Source: Piscinibacter sp. (lineage in GTDB: Bacteria > Pseudomonadota > Gammaproteobacteria > Burkholderiales > Burkholderiaceae_C). From it: DNA of 64,000 nt. Below, one piece after another: positions 1 through 7,807 of this stretch. The notes under the pieces were generated by a model, which saw only the letters and a list, made by a program, of their open reading frames with translations, was not told the DNA's origin and searched no databases. Where the stretch lies: contig JAGOAS010000001.1 in assembly GCA_017983795.1 (NCBI GenBank), positions 124,001-188,000 of the forward strand, in the 5' to 3' direction. Position 1 is the first letter of the stretch. Each line of letters begins with the position of its first letter. The position numbers and the translations under genes are program-made.

Positions 1-1
1 G

Positions 2-622
2 CTGTCGCGGCCGCGCAGCGCCGACGAGTACCGCGCCGTGCTCGAATCGGCCGTCGAGGAGTACGAACGCCTGTCGCGGCTGATCGAGGCGATGCTGTTC
101 CTGGCGCGCGCCGACGATCCGCAGGCGGCGATCGAGCGGCGCTGGGTCGAGCTGTCGCGCCTGCTCGAATGCAGTTGCGGCTACTTCGAGATGCTCGCCG
201 AGGAGAAGGGCGTCGCGCTGCAGGTCTCGCAGCAGGGGCCGGAGCCGGCGCGCCAGCAGGTGTGGGCCGACGGCGCGCTGTTCGTGCGCGCGCTCGGCAA
301 CCTGATCAGCAATGCGCTGCGCTACGCACCGCGCGGCAGCACGGTGATGGTGTCGACGCAGCGCCTCGAAGCCGACGGCAGCGTGCTGCTCGAAGTGTCC
401 AACGAAGGCCCGGCGATCGCGCCCGAGCACCACGAGCAGCTCTTCGAGCGCAGCTTCCGCGTCGACGGCTCACGCGCCGGTTCGGCCCTCAACTCCGGGC
501 TGGGGCTGGCGATCGTCAAGTCCATCATGGACTTGCACGGTGGGCGCGTGGGTGTGCGCAGCGCGCCGGGGGAGCGCACCGTATTCAGCCTGTACTACCC
601 GGGCGCTCAGAACAGGAAGTAG
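2..622 (+). CDS. Sensor histidine kinase, heavy-metal (CusS/CopS) type, C-terminal part
   Basis: The gene runs in from before the window; the open frame begins at base 2 and ends with TAG at 620-622. What is visible is the end of the dimerisation helix (the [12 protein letters not shown] stretch typical of CusS-like kinases) followed by the catalytic ATP-binding domain: N box [10 protein letters not shown] and a G2 box [13 protein letters not shown]. The G1 box reads SNEGPAI where DNGPGI is usual, so nucleotide binding may be altered, although such variants occur in this subfamily. Family members are inner-membrane kinases that sense metals such as copper or silver and phosphorylate an OmpR-type regulator, which would lie upstream, outside the window. 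The last 16 bases overlap the ureC relic on the other strand. Confidence 0.9.
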   Translation: MSRPRSADEYRAVLESAVEEYERLSRLIEAMLFLARADDPQAAIERRWVELSRLLECSCGYFEMLAEEKGVALQVSQQGPEPARQQVWADGALFVRALGNLISNALRYAPRGSTVMVSTQRLEADGSVLLEVSNEGPAIAPEHHEQLFERSFRVDGSRAGSALNSGLGLAIVKSIMDLHGGRVGVRSAPGERTVFSLYYPGAQNRK

Positions 623-684
623 CGCTGCGCCATCGGCAGCACGCTCGCCGGCTCGCAGCTGAGCAATCGGCCGTCGGCGCGCAC
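607..684 (-). pseudogene. ureC: Remnant of the ureC 3' end (urease alpha subunit C terminus)
   Basis: On the minus strand these bases encode a 25-residue C terminus beginning [12 protein letters not shown] and ending [10 protein letters not shown], then TGA. This is the characteristic C terminus of urease alpha subunits (Klebsiella UreC also ends in [10 protein letters not shown]). Upstream on the minus strand the similarity stops abruptly near base 685, where sequence belonging to the truncated LuxR regulator begins. Only 25 of about 570 residues remain, so this is a relic left by a deletion or rearrangement. It pairs with the ureD relic at 15125-15308. Identification is from memory of the family; a BLASTX search would settle it. 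Confidence 0.78.
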
Positions 685-725
685 CCCTCGCCGAGCCGCT
701 GCTCGACTGGCTGCAGGCCCAGGCC

Positions 726-1115
726 GTGGGGCATGCCACCGGCGGCGCGGTGCAGCCGCTCACGCTGGCGCGCCATGGCCGGCGCCTCGTCGTCAAGCTG
801 CACGAGGCCAGCGCGGCCAGCGGCGGCGAAAGCGGCGGCGAGGACGAATGGCTGCTGGTGATGAGCGAGTCGTCCGACGAATCGATCATCGAAGCGCTCG
901 GTCTGGCCTTCAAGCTCACCGCGCGCGAAGCCGAAGTGCTCTATTGGGTGGTGCAGGGCAAGACCAACCGCGACATCGGCGAGATCCTCGGCACCAGCCC
1001 GCGCACGGTGCACAAGCACCTGGAGCATGTCTTCGGCAAGCTCGGCGTGGAGACGCGCACCGCGGCCGCCGGCCTGGCCGTGAGGCGCGTCAAGCAGCTC
1101 GTCGCCGGGCGCTGA
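726..1115 (+). CDS. LuxR-type response regulator, N-terminally truncated (receiver domain lost)
   Basis: A 129-residue product with a full LuxR/FixJ helix-turn-helix at about residues 62-125 ([20 protein letters not shown], then [20 protein letters not shown]). Relatives with this HTH normally carry an N-terminal receiver domain and are often found beside urea-utilisation genes. Here no receiver can be read: coding-like sequence ([10 protein letters not shown]) extends upstream of the ATG only to an in-frame TGA at 660-662, and the ureC relic abuts at about 685. The gene is therefore 5'-truncated at the rearrangement junction. It might still yield a DNA-binding fragment, or be dead. ATG at 726 is the first usable start; none has a clear ribosome-binding site. 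Confidence 0.6.
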   Translation: MGHATGGAVQPLTLARHGRRLVVKLHEASAASGGESGGEDEWLLVMSESSDESIIEALGLAFKLTAREAEVLYWVVQGKTNRDIGEILGTSPRTVHKHLEHVFGKLGVETRTAAAGLAVRRVKQLVAGR

Positions 1116-1204
1116 ATCGGCTCAAGTTCCGGCCGCTGCGGCCGATCACACGGCGTCACCAACTCTCATCCGCGGTGGAAGTGCTGTGCCGCGTCCATGT
1201 CCCC

Positions 1205-2764
1205 ATGCGAAACAATCAGCCAGTGACCCAGCGCGAGCGTGAATTTCCTGACGGATTGACGCTTGTCTCCACCACCGATCCTCAAGGCCGCATCACCCAT
1301 TGCAATGCCGCCTTCGTGCAGGTGAGCGGCTATTCGTACGAGGAGTTGCTCGGCCAGCCGCACAACCTGGTGCGCCACCCGGACATGCCGCCGGAGGCGT
1401 TCAAGGACTTGTGGTCCACCATCGGCCACGGCCGACCCTGGTCGGGCGTGGTGAAGAACCGCTGCAAGAACGGTGACCACTACTGGGTGTTTGCCGACGT
1501 CACGCCGGTGATGGAGAACGGCAAGCCGGTCGGCTACATGTCGGTGCGCCTGAAGCCGACGCGCGAGCAGATTCAGGATGCCGAAGCGCTCTATGCCCGC
1601 GTGCGCGCCGAGCGCGACAGCGCGCGCAAGACCATCCGCCTGCACGCCGGCGGCGTGCGCCGGGTGGGCTGGATCGACTGGCCCTTCATGGTGTACCGCC
1701 TCACGCTCAGCCAGCGTTTCGCCATCGCGCTGGCGATGCTGTTCGCCATCGTCACCCTGCCGGGTTGGGCGGGCTGGCTCGGCCGGCCGCTCGGCTGGCT
1801 GGAGGCCGGGCTGCTGGCCGGCGGGCTGACCTGGTTCTCCACCTGGTTCCACTTCTCGGTGGCGCGGCGGCTCGACGAGTGCACCGAGATCGCCGGGCAG
1901 ATCGCCGGCTGCAACCTGAGCGGGCGCATGGATTACGAACCGCGCCACCCGCTGGGCAAACTGGTGCGCAACATCTGGCTGGCCAGCCTGAACATGCAGG
2001 CCATCGTCGACGACGTGCGTGCCGAGGTGCGCGGCATCACCGCCGCGGCCGGCGAGATCGCCCAGGGCAGCCGCGACCTCGCGGCGCGCACCGAGGAGCA
2101 GTCGGCCAACGTCGAGCAGACCGCCTCGGCGATGGAACAGATCAGCGCCTCGGTGCGCGAGACCGCGAGCGGCGCGCAGCAGGTCAAGAGCACCAGCGAC
2201 GCCGCGGCCGGCATGGCCGAGCGCGGCGATGCGGCCGTGCTCGAGCTGGTCAAGACCATGCAGAGCATCGAGGAGTCGTCGCGCCGCGTCGGCGAGGTGA
2301 TCCAGGTGATCGAGGGCATCGCCTTCCAGACCAACATCCTGGCGCTCAATGCCGCGGTGGAGTCGGCACGCGCCGGCGAGCACGGCAAGGGCTTCGCGGT
2401 GGTGGCCGCCGAGGTGCGCGCGCTGGCGCATCGCTCGGCCGCCGCGGCCAAGGAGATCGGCGCGCTGATCGGCAGCTCGATCGACCAGGTCGGCGACGGC
2501 GCGCAACGCGTGCGCGCCGCCGAGGAGGTGATCCGCACCGTCGTGACCTCGGTCGGCCACATCAGCGAACTGGTGCGCGGCATCAGCCACGCCACCGGCG
2601 AGCAGTCGCAGGGCGTGGGCGAGATCAACGAGGCGATGGGCCAGATCGACGAGACCACGCAGCGCAACGCCGCGCTGGCCGAGCAGGCCTCGGCCGCCTG
2701 CGACACGCTCGAGATGCGCGCCGGCACGCTGGTGCGCGCCGTGCAGATCTTCAAGATGCGCTAG
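1205..2764 (+). CDS. PAS-domain methyl-accepting chemotaxis protein (Aer-like)
   Basis: A 519-residue chemoreceptor. Residues about 15-125 are a PAS domain of the Aer type (GRITHCNAAFVQVSGYSYEE, then the NLVRHPDMP motif that follows in Aer proteins). A hydrophobic stretch at about 165-215 should anchor it in the inner membrane, followed by a HAMP-like linker and the cytoplasmic signalling domain; the conserved hairpin tip (AFQTNILALNAAVESARAGE) is near residue 372. It probably senses redox state or oxygen through a PAS-bound flavin and signals to CheA/CheW. The ATG at 1205 was chosen because the upstream in-frame extension is antisense-like and unrelated to the family. No C-terminal CheR-binding pentapeptide is visible. 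Confidence 0.93.
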   Translation: MRNNQPVTQREREFPDGLTLVSTTDPQGRITHCNAAFVQVSGYSYEELLGQPHNLVRHPDMPPEAFKDLWSTIGHGRPWSGVVKNRCKNGDHYWVFADVTPVMENGKPVGYMSVRLKPTREQIQDAEALYARVRAERDSARKTIRLHAGGVRRVGWIDWPFMVYRLTLSQRFAIALAMLFAIVTLPGWAGWLGRPLGWLEAGLLAGGLTWFSTWFHFSVARRLDECTEIAGQIAGCNLSGRMDYEPRHPLGKLVRNIWLASLNMQAIVDDVRAEVRGITAAAGEIAQGSRDLAARTEEQSANVEQTASAMEQISASVRETASGAQQVKSTSDAAAGMAERGDAAVLELVKTMQSIEESSRRVGEVIQVIEGIAFQTNILALNAAVESARAGEHGKGFAVVAAEVRALAHRSAAAAKEIGALIGSSIDQVGDGAQRVRAAEEVIRTVVTSVGHISELVRGISHATGEQSQGVGEINEAMGQIDETTQRNAALAEQASAACDTLEMRAGTLVRAVQIFKMR

Positions 2765-2883
2765 GGCTCGTCGGGCCCCAAGGCCTCCAGCGGACGCCGC
2801 CACCCCGAACGCACCGGCGCGCTGATCTGGCGCAATGCCGGCGCGCGGCGACGCGGTATCAAGCCGGGAAGGAGCCGCCAGCG

Positions 2884-4317
2884 ATGAAGTCCTTGAGTGG
2901 GGTGGATGGGGTATTTCTCCACCTGGAGACGGCGCAGACGCCGATGCATGTCGCGTCGCTGCACCTGTTCGATCTGCCGGCCGGCGTCACGGCCGATGAC
3001 TTTCTCGCCGAGGTGCGCCGGCAGATGCGCCGGCGCGTGCGCATCGCCCCGGTGCTGACGCGCAAGCTCGCGCCCATGCCGCTGCAGTTCGCCAACCCGG
3101 CGTGGGTGGAGGAAGACCGGCTTGAGTGGGCCTACCACGTGCAGCACATCCGCCTCGAGCCGCCGGGCACGCAGGCGCAGCTGGAGGAACTCGCCGGGCG
3201 GCTGCACTCCGAACTGCTCGACCGCCGGCGCCCGCTGTGGCGCATGGCGGTGATCGACGGGCTCGCGTCGGGCCAGGTGGCCTACTATTTCCAGATCCAC
3301 CACGCGGTGCTCGACGGGCAGGCCGGCGTGCTGCTCGCGCAGGCGTTGTTCGACGTGACGCCGAAGCCGCGCGCCCTGCCGCGTGCCAGGGCGACGGCGG
3401 TGGAGCACCCCGGCGTCGTCGAACTCGCCGCCGCCGCGCTGCGCCACGACGCGGCCCAGTACGTCAAGGTGCTGCGCCACCTGCCCGACGTGGCGCGCAC
3501 GCTCGCCGGGCTGATCGGCGGCCCGCCCGGCGCGAAGAAGGCAGAGGCGCCCGGAGGGCTTGGGCAGAACTTCAGCTTCGGCCCGAAGACGGCGCTGAAC
3601 GTGCCGGTCACCGGCGAGCGCGGTTTCGCCGCCGTGACGCTGCCGCTGGTCGCGCTCAAGGCGCTGGCCGAGGCTCACGAGGCCAAGCTCAACGACATCG
3701 TGCTGGCGCTGTGCGGCGGCGCGCTGCGGCGCTACCTGGCCGCGCACGGCGGCGTGCCCGACAAGCCGCTGATCGCGACCATGCCGATCTCGCTGCGCGC
3801 CAGCGGCAACACCGATTTCTCGGTGCAGGCCACGCTCAGCCTCGTGAACCTGAATACGCACATCGCCGACCCGGTGCAGCGGCTGCGCGCCATCCGCGAT
3901 GCGGCCGGCGCGATGAAGTCGCTGGCGCGGCGCGCCCGTGGCGTCATCCCCACCGACTTCCCCTCGTTCGGCACGCCCTGGCTGCTGCACGGGCTGGCGG
4001 AGCTGTACGCGCGCTCGGGCCTCGTCGAGGCGATGCCGCCCATCGCCAACCTGGTGATCTCCAACGTGCCCGGGCCGCCGGTGCCGCTGTACGCCGCCGG
4101 GGCGCGCATGACGGCCTACTGGCCGCTGTCGATCGTCGAACACGGCGTCGGCCTGAACATCACCGTGATGAGCTACGCTGGCGACATGGGATTCGGCTTC
4201 ACCACGGCGCGCAACGCGGTGCCCGACGCGCGCGAGCTCTCGATCGCGCTGCTCGCGGCGTTCGACGAACTGCTCGCGCGCAGCCCGCGCCGCACTCCTC
4301 GCGCCACCCCTCGCTGA
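2884..4317 (+). CDS. WS/DGAT-family wax ester synthase / acyl-CoA:diacylglycerol acyltransferase
   Basis: A 477-residue member of the bacterial bifunctional wax ester synthase/DGAT family, which esterifies fatty alcohols or diacylglycerol with acyl-CoA to make storage lipid at the inner membrane. The active-site motif HHxxxDG is intact as HHAVLDG at residues 139-145. The N terminus MKSLSGVDGVFLHLET matches family starts, and the C-terminal NVPGPPVPLY motif is present. AAGGAG lies about 10 bases before the ATG. A second, diverged paralogue follows after 16 bases, so the two are probably co-transcribed; whether they form a heteromer or differ in substrate cannot be told. Confidence 0.92.
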   Translation: MKSLSGVDGVFLHLETAQTPMHVASLHLFDLPAGVTADDFLAEVRRQMRRRVRIAPVLTRKLAPMPLQFANPAWVEEDRLEWAYHVQHIRLEPPGTQAQLEELAGRLHSELLDRRRPLWRMAVIDGLASGQVAYYFQIHHAVLDGQAGVLLAQALFDVTPKPRALPRARATAVEHPGVVELAAAALRHDAAQYVKVLRHLPDVARTLAGLIGGPPGAKKAEAPGGLGQNFSFGPKTALNVPVTGERGFAAVTLPLVALKALAEAHEAKLNDIVLALCGGALRRYLAAHGGVPDKPLIATMPISLRASGNTDFSVQATLSLVNLNTHIADPVQRLRAIRDAAGAMKSLARRARGVIPTDFPSFGTPWLLHGLAELYARSGLVEAMPPIANLVISNVPGPPVPLYAAGARMTAYWPLSIVEHGVGLNITVMSYAGDMGFGFTTARNAVPDARELSIALLAAFDELLARSPRRTPRATPR

Positions 4318-4333
4318 TCGACCGGGACCCTGC

Positions 4334-5725
4334 ATGCGCCAACTGAGCGGACACGACGCCAGCTTCCTCGACGCCGACACGCTGCACGCCAACGCCAACG
4401 TCACCTTCGTCCAGATCTACGACCAGAGCACGGTGCCGGGCGGCGTGCTGCGCTTCAAGACCATCCTGGCGCACATCCAGGGGCGGCTGCACCGCTCGCC
4501 GGTCTTTCGCAGCAAGCTGCTGCGCGTGCCGCTGGAGCTCGACGAACCCTACTGGGTGGAAGACGAGCAGTTCGACCTCGAGTACCACGTGCGCCACATC
4601 GCGCTGCCCAAGCCGGGCGACTGGCGCCAGTTCTGCATCCAGGCCTCGCGCATCCACGCGCGTGCGCTCGACCTGCACCGGCCGCTGTGGGAGATCTACG
4701 TCATCGAGGGGCTGGACAGCATCACCGAGCTGCCCGCCGGCAGCTTCGCGCTGCTGACCAAGATCCACCACGCCGCGATCGACGTCGAGAGCCGCAACGA
4801 GTTCATCGAGGTGCTGCACGACGCTACGCGCCGGCCGCCCAAGCCCGAGCCGGCCGAGCCCTGGTTTCCGGAGCGGCCGCCCGGGCCGGTGTCGCTGCTG
4901 CGCCGCGCCGCGCTGCACTGCCTGACCGCGCCGACGCGGCTGCTGCGGCCGCTGCGCCGCGCCGCGCCGGCCACGCTGGCCTTCGCGCGCGACCTGCTGC
5001 ACCCCGAGCGCCACCTCACGGCCACACGCTTCAACGCCGTGGTCACGCCGCATCGCGTATTCGACACGCGGCGCTTCCTGGTGGAGGAGTTCGAGGCGAT
5101 CCGCGCCCTGGTGGACGACGCCGGCATCGACGACGCCGTGCTCGCCGTGTGCGCCGGCGGCCTGCGGCGCTACCTCGCCGCGCATGCGGAGCTGCCCAAG
5201 GCCGAGCTCTGCGCCAACGTGCCGTGGACCATCGGCCTCGGCACGGACATCGAGGATCCGGTGCAACGCCTGGCGCGCATCCACGCCCAGACGGCGCAGG
5301 CGCAGCGGCCGGCGCCCGGGCGTGCGCAGCCGCTGCCGTGCTGCACCATCACCCACGTCACCGCGCCGAGCAAGACGGCCTGGCTGCACGGCGCGCGCAT
5401 GAGCTACTTCTCCGCCATCCTGCCGATCAGCGACGGCATGGGCCTGGTCTTCGCGGTCACCTGCTACGACGGCCGCATCGTCGTCTCGCCCACCTCATGC
5501 CGCGAGCTGATGCCCGACCCGCAGTTCTTCACGCAGTGCCTGCGCGACAGCTTCCAGGAGTACCTGGCGCTGGCGCGGGCCGACGGACGGCCCGCTAGAA
5601 CCGCAGCCGCTCGTGCGTCAGCATCCGATAGGGCCAGGCCATCGGCCCGGACGGCTGGAAGCGCCGCCACGCGCCCTCGGGCTGCGCCAGCCGGTCGGCA
5701 ACGATCCACAGCACCACGGCGTTGA
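4334..5725 (+). CDS. WS/DGAT-family acyltransferase paralogue with altered motif and antisense tail
   Basis: A 463-residue paralogue of the preceding gene, starting MRQLSGHDASFLDADT. The catalytic motif reads HHAAIDV (residues 145-151): the two His and the Asp are kept but the final Gly is Val. The middle is shorter than in the paralogue and the NVPGP motif is not obvious, so activity may differ. Family similarity appears to end near residue 420 (EYLALARADGR). The remaining 43 residues are Arg/Ala-rich and lie antisense to the 3' end of the hydrolase gene (131-bp overlap). A stop at 5596-5598 in the next frame suggests that a small indel removed the original end. The acyltransferase assignment is sound; activity is uncertain. 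Confidence 0.85.
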   Translation: MRQLSGHDASFLDADTLHANANVTFVQIYDQSTVPGGVLRFKTILAHIQGRLHRSPVFRSKLLRVPLELDEPYWVEDEQFDLEYHVRHIALPKPGDWRQFCIQASRIHARALDLHRPLWEIYVIEGLDSITELPAGSFALLTKIHHAAIDVESRNEFIEVLHDATRRPPKPEPAEPWFPERPPGPVSLLRRAALHCLTAPTRLLRPLRRAAPATLAFARDLLHPERHLTATRFNAVVTPHRVFDTRRFLVEEFEAIRALVDDAGIDDAVLAVCAGGLRRYLAAHAELPKAELCANVPWTIGLGTDIEDPVQRLARIHAQTAQAQRPAPGRAQPLPCCTITHVTAPSKTAWLHGARMSYFSAILPISDGMGLVFAVTCYDGRIVVSPTSCRELMPDPQFFTQCLRDSFQEYLALARADGRPARTAAARASASDRARPSARTAGSAATRPRAAPAGRQRSTAPRR

Positions 5726-6407
5726 AGCCCAGGCCCACGTGGCTGCCTGGCACGCGGATGTTCTCGTGCCAGGCCGGATCGCCCTCGATGGTGGCTTCCT
5801 GCGGCGGCACCACGCCGTCGCCGAGCGAATAGAGGCAACTCAGCGGCACGGGCAGCTGCTTGTGCTCGCGCAGCTTCTTGGCGCGCGGCTGCATGGCGTG
5901 CGCGGCCGGGCCCATCGGGTGGGCGATCAGCCGGTACATCGCTTTGACCAGTGGCGGCGAGGCGCTGCCTTCCGGATCGACGCTGATCGGGCTGCCCATG
6001 GTGATGACGCAGCGCACGCATTCCGGCGCCTGGTGCGCGCCGTACATCGCGAACACGCCGCCCAGGCTCCAGCCCACCAGGCTGACCTTGCGGCCGGTCT
6101 TGTGGTGCAGGTAGCGGATCTTCTGTTCGAGCGCGGTGGCGTGTCGGGCGTGGAAGCCGATGTTGCGCCCCAGGCCCCAGGTCTCGACGGCATAGCCGCG
6201 GTTGCGCAGGAACAGCTCGAGCGCGATCAGCGTGGCCTCGCTGCCCATGAAGCCGGGCAGCAGCAGCACCGGGTGGCCGTCGCCGCGCGGTGCCGTGGCC
6301 AGCGCCGGCAGTGACCAGGGCAGCGCCGCGGCCTCGAACAACGCGCGTGCCTCGAGCAGCGAGTAGGCCGTCTTGGGCCGGCCGGTGTGGGGGTATCGCT
6401 TGACCAT
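5595..6407 (-). CDS. Alpha/beta hydrolase (PhaC-like or lipase-like)
   Basis: A 270-residue alpha/beta hydrolase. The nucleophile elbow GWSLGG puts the catalytic Ser at residue 114, and the oxyanion-type segment LLLPGFMGS is at about 48-56. A downstream Asp (SLGDGVVPP) and a His (VPGSHVGLGF) complete a plausible triad. The GWSLGGVFAM sequence and the layout resemble PHA synthase/depolymerase-like or lipase class proteins more than haloalkane dehalogenases; the substrate is unknown. The neighbouring WS/DGAT genes suggest a role in neutral-lipid turnover (inference). ATG at 6407 is preferred; an in-frame ATG three codons upstream is possible. Its last codons overlap the tail of the convergent acyltransferase gene. 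Confidence 0.88.
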   Translation of the reverse strand: MVKRYPHTGRPKTAYSLLEARALFEAAALPWSLPALATAPRGDGHPVLLLPGFMGSEATLIALELFLRNRGYAVETWGLGRNIGFHARHATALEQKIRYLHHKTGRKVSLVGWSLGGVFAMYGAHQAPECVRCVITMGSPISVDPEGSASPPLVKAMYRLIAHPMGPAAHAMQPRAKKLREHKQLPVPLSCLYSLGDGVVPPQEATIEGDPAWHENIRVPGSHVGLGFNAVVLWIVADRLAQPEGAWRRFQPSGPMAWPYRMLTHERLRF

Positions 6408-6436
6408 GCCCCGCATGGTGCACGAAGCGCTGCGCC

Positions 6437-6452
6437 TACGCCACCTTGCGTA
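6437..6452. promoter_or_regulatory. Palindromic operator TACGC-N6-GCGTA upstream of urtA
   Basis: The sequence TACGCCACCTTGCGTA is a 5+5 inverted repeat 76 bases before urtA. A nearly identical copy sits before urtC (11418-11433). In both, a CACCTAAC/GAACCTAG element that could be a -10 region follows about 20 bases later, which would centre the palindrome near -41, the usual place for a class II activator. The protein that binds is unknown; a LuxR-family urea regulator is a reasonable guess. Confidence 0.5.
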
Positions 6453-6528
6453 TTGGGCGAACGCGAGGGCGCACCTAACCTGCGGGCAGCCCGGGATCCA
6501 CCCGGAACAACCGCCAGGAGCCTCGCCC

Positions 6529-7806
6529 ATGAAGACCACCCGCCGCAACGCCTCGAAGTCGCTCACCGCGCTGGCCGCCATCGCCTGCACGATGGGCCTG
6601 CCCAGCATCGCCCGCGCGGCCGACACCATCAAGGTCGGCATCCTGCATTCGCTCTCGGGCACCATGGCCATCTCCGAGACCGTGCTCAAGGACGTGGCCC
6701 TGATGACGATCGAGGAGATCAACGCCAAGGGCGGCGTGATGGGCAAGAAGCTCGAGCCCGTCGTCGTCGACCCGGCCTCGAACTGGCCGCTGTTCGCCGA
6801 GAAGGCCAAGCAGCTGATCGACCAGGACAAGGTGGCCGTGACCTTCGGCTGCTGGACCAGCGTGAGCCGCAAGTCGGTGCTGCCGGTGTTCGAGGAGAAG
6901 AACGCGCTGCTGTTCTACCCGGTGCAGTACGAGGGCGAGGAGCTCAGCAAGAACGTCTTCTACACCGGCGCCGCGCCCAACCAGCAGGCGATTCCCGCCG
7001 TCGAGTACCTGATGAGCAAGGACGGCGGCTCGGCCAAGCGCTTCGTGCTGCTCGGCACCGACTACGTCTACCCGCGCACCACCAACAAGATCTTGCGCGC
7101 CTTCCTCAAGAGCAAGGGCGTCGCCGAGGCCGACATCATGGAGGACTACACGCCCTTCGGCCACAGCGACTACCAGAGCATCATCGCCAAGATCAAGAAG
7201 TTCGCCTCCGAGGGCAAGAAGACCGCGGTGGTGTCGACCATCAACGGCGACTCCAACGTGCCCTTCTACAAGGAGCTCGGCAACCAGGGCCTGAAGGCCA
7301 CCGACGTGCCGGTGGTGGCCTTCTCGGTGGGCGAGGAGGAGCTGCGCGGCGTCGACACCAAGCCGCTGGTGGGCCACCTGGCGGCGTGGAACTACTTCAT
7401 GTCGATCAAGAGCCCGGCCAACACCGCGTTCGTCAAGCAGTGGAGCGATTACGCCAAGGCCAAGGGCATCCCCGGCCACAAGGACAAGCCGCTGACCAAC
7501 GACCCGATGGAAGCCACCTACCTCGGCATCCACATGTGGAAGCAGGCGGTGGAGAAGGCCAAGAGCACCGACAGCGACAAGGTGATCGCGGCGATGGCCG
7601 GCCAGACCTGGCCCGCGCCGGGCGGCTTCATGTCGACCATGGACAAGGAGAACCACCACCTGCACAAGCCGGTGTTCATCGGCGAGATCAAGGCCGACGG
7701 CCAGTTCAACGTGGTGTGGAAGACCAAGGGCCCGGTGGTGGCCGACCCGTGGAGCGACTACATCCCCGAGAACAAGGGCAAGAAGAACGTCCCCGAGAAG
7801 AAGTGA
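6529..7806 (+). CDS. urtA: Urea ABC transporter substrate-binding protein
   Basis: A 425-residue periplasmic binding protein of the UrtA/FmdD family (hydrophobic amino acid/amide type I fold). It captures urea or short-chain amides and delivers them to UrtBC. The precursor has a cleavable signal (residues 1-30, with an RRNASK stretch compatible with Tat export). Family hallmarks are visible: VGILHSLSGTMAISE, the GCWTSVSRKSVLPVFEE segment and LLFYPVQYEGEE. ATG at 6529 follows AGGAG and gives the usual length. It is the first gene of urtABCDE, preceded by the TACGC/GCGTA palindrome. No urease gene survives in this window, so the real substrate or its fate is open. Confidence 0.95.
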   Translation: MKTTRRNASKSLTALAAIACTMGLPSIARAADTIKVGILHSLSGTMAISETVLKDVALMTIEEINAKGGVMGKKLEPVVVDPASNWPLFAEKAKQLIDQDKVAVTFGCWTSVSRKSVLPVFEEKNALLFYPVQYEGEELSKNVFYTGAAPNQQAIPAVEYLMSKDGGSAKRFVLLGTDYVYPRTTNKILRAFLKSKGVAEADIMEDYTPFGHSDYQSIIAKIKKFASEGKKTAVVSTINGDSNVPFYKELGNQGLKATDVPVVAFSVGEEELRGVDTKPLVGHLAAWNYFMSIKSPANTAFVKQWSDYAKAKGIPGHKDKPLTNDPMEATYLGIHMWKQAVEKAKSTDSDKVIAAMAGQTWPAPGGFMSTMDKENHHLHKPVFIGEIKADGQFNVVWKTKGPVVADPWSDYIPENKGKKNVPEKK

Positions 7807-7807
7807 A

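Noticed and set aside
848-1204. Upstream in-frame extension of the chemoreceptor
   Set aside because: The added codons lie inside the LuxR gene in another frame and have no similarity to the family; the PAS domain starts soon after ATG 1205.
2765-2883. Possible small gene between chemoreceptor and acyltransferase
   Set aside because: Only 119 bases, with no start plus ribosome-binding site combination and no recognisable peptide.
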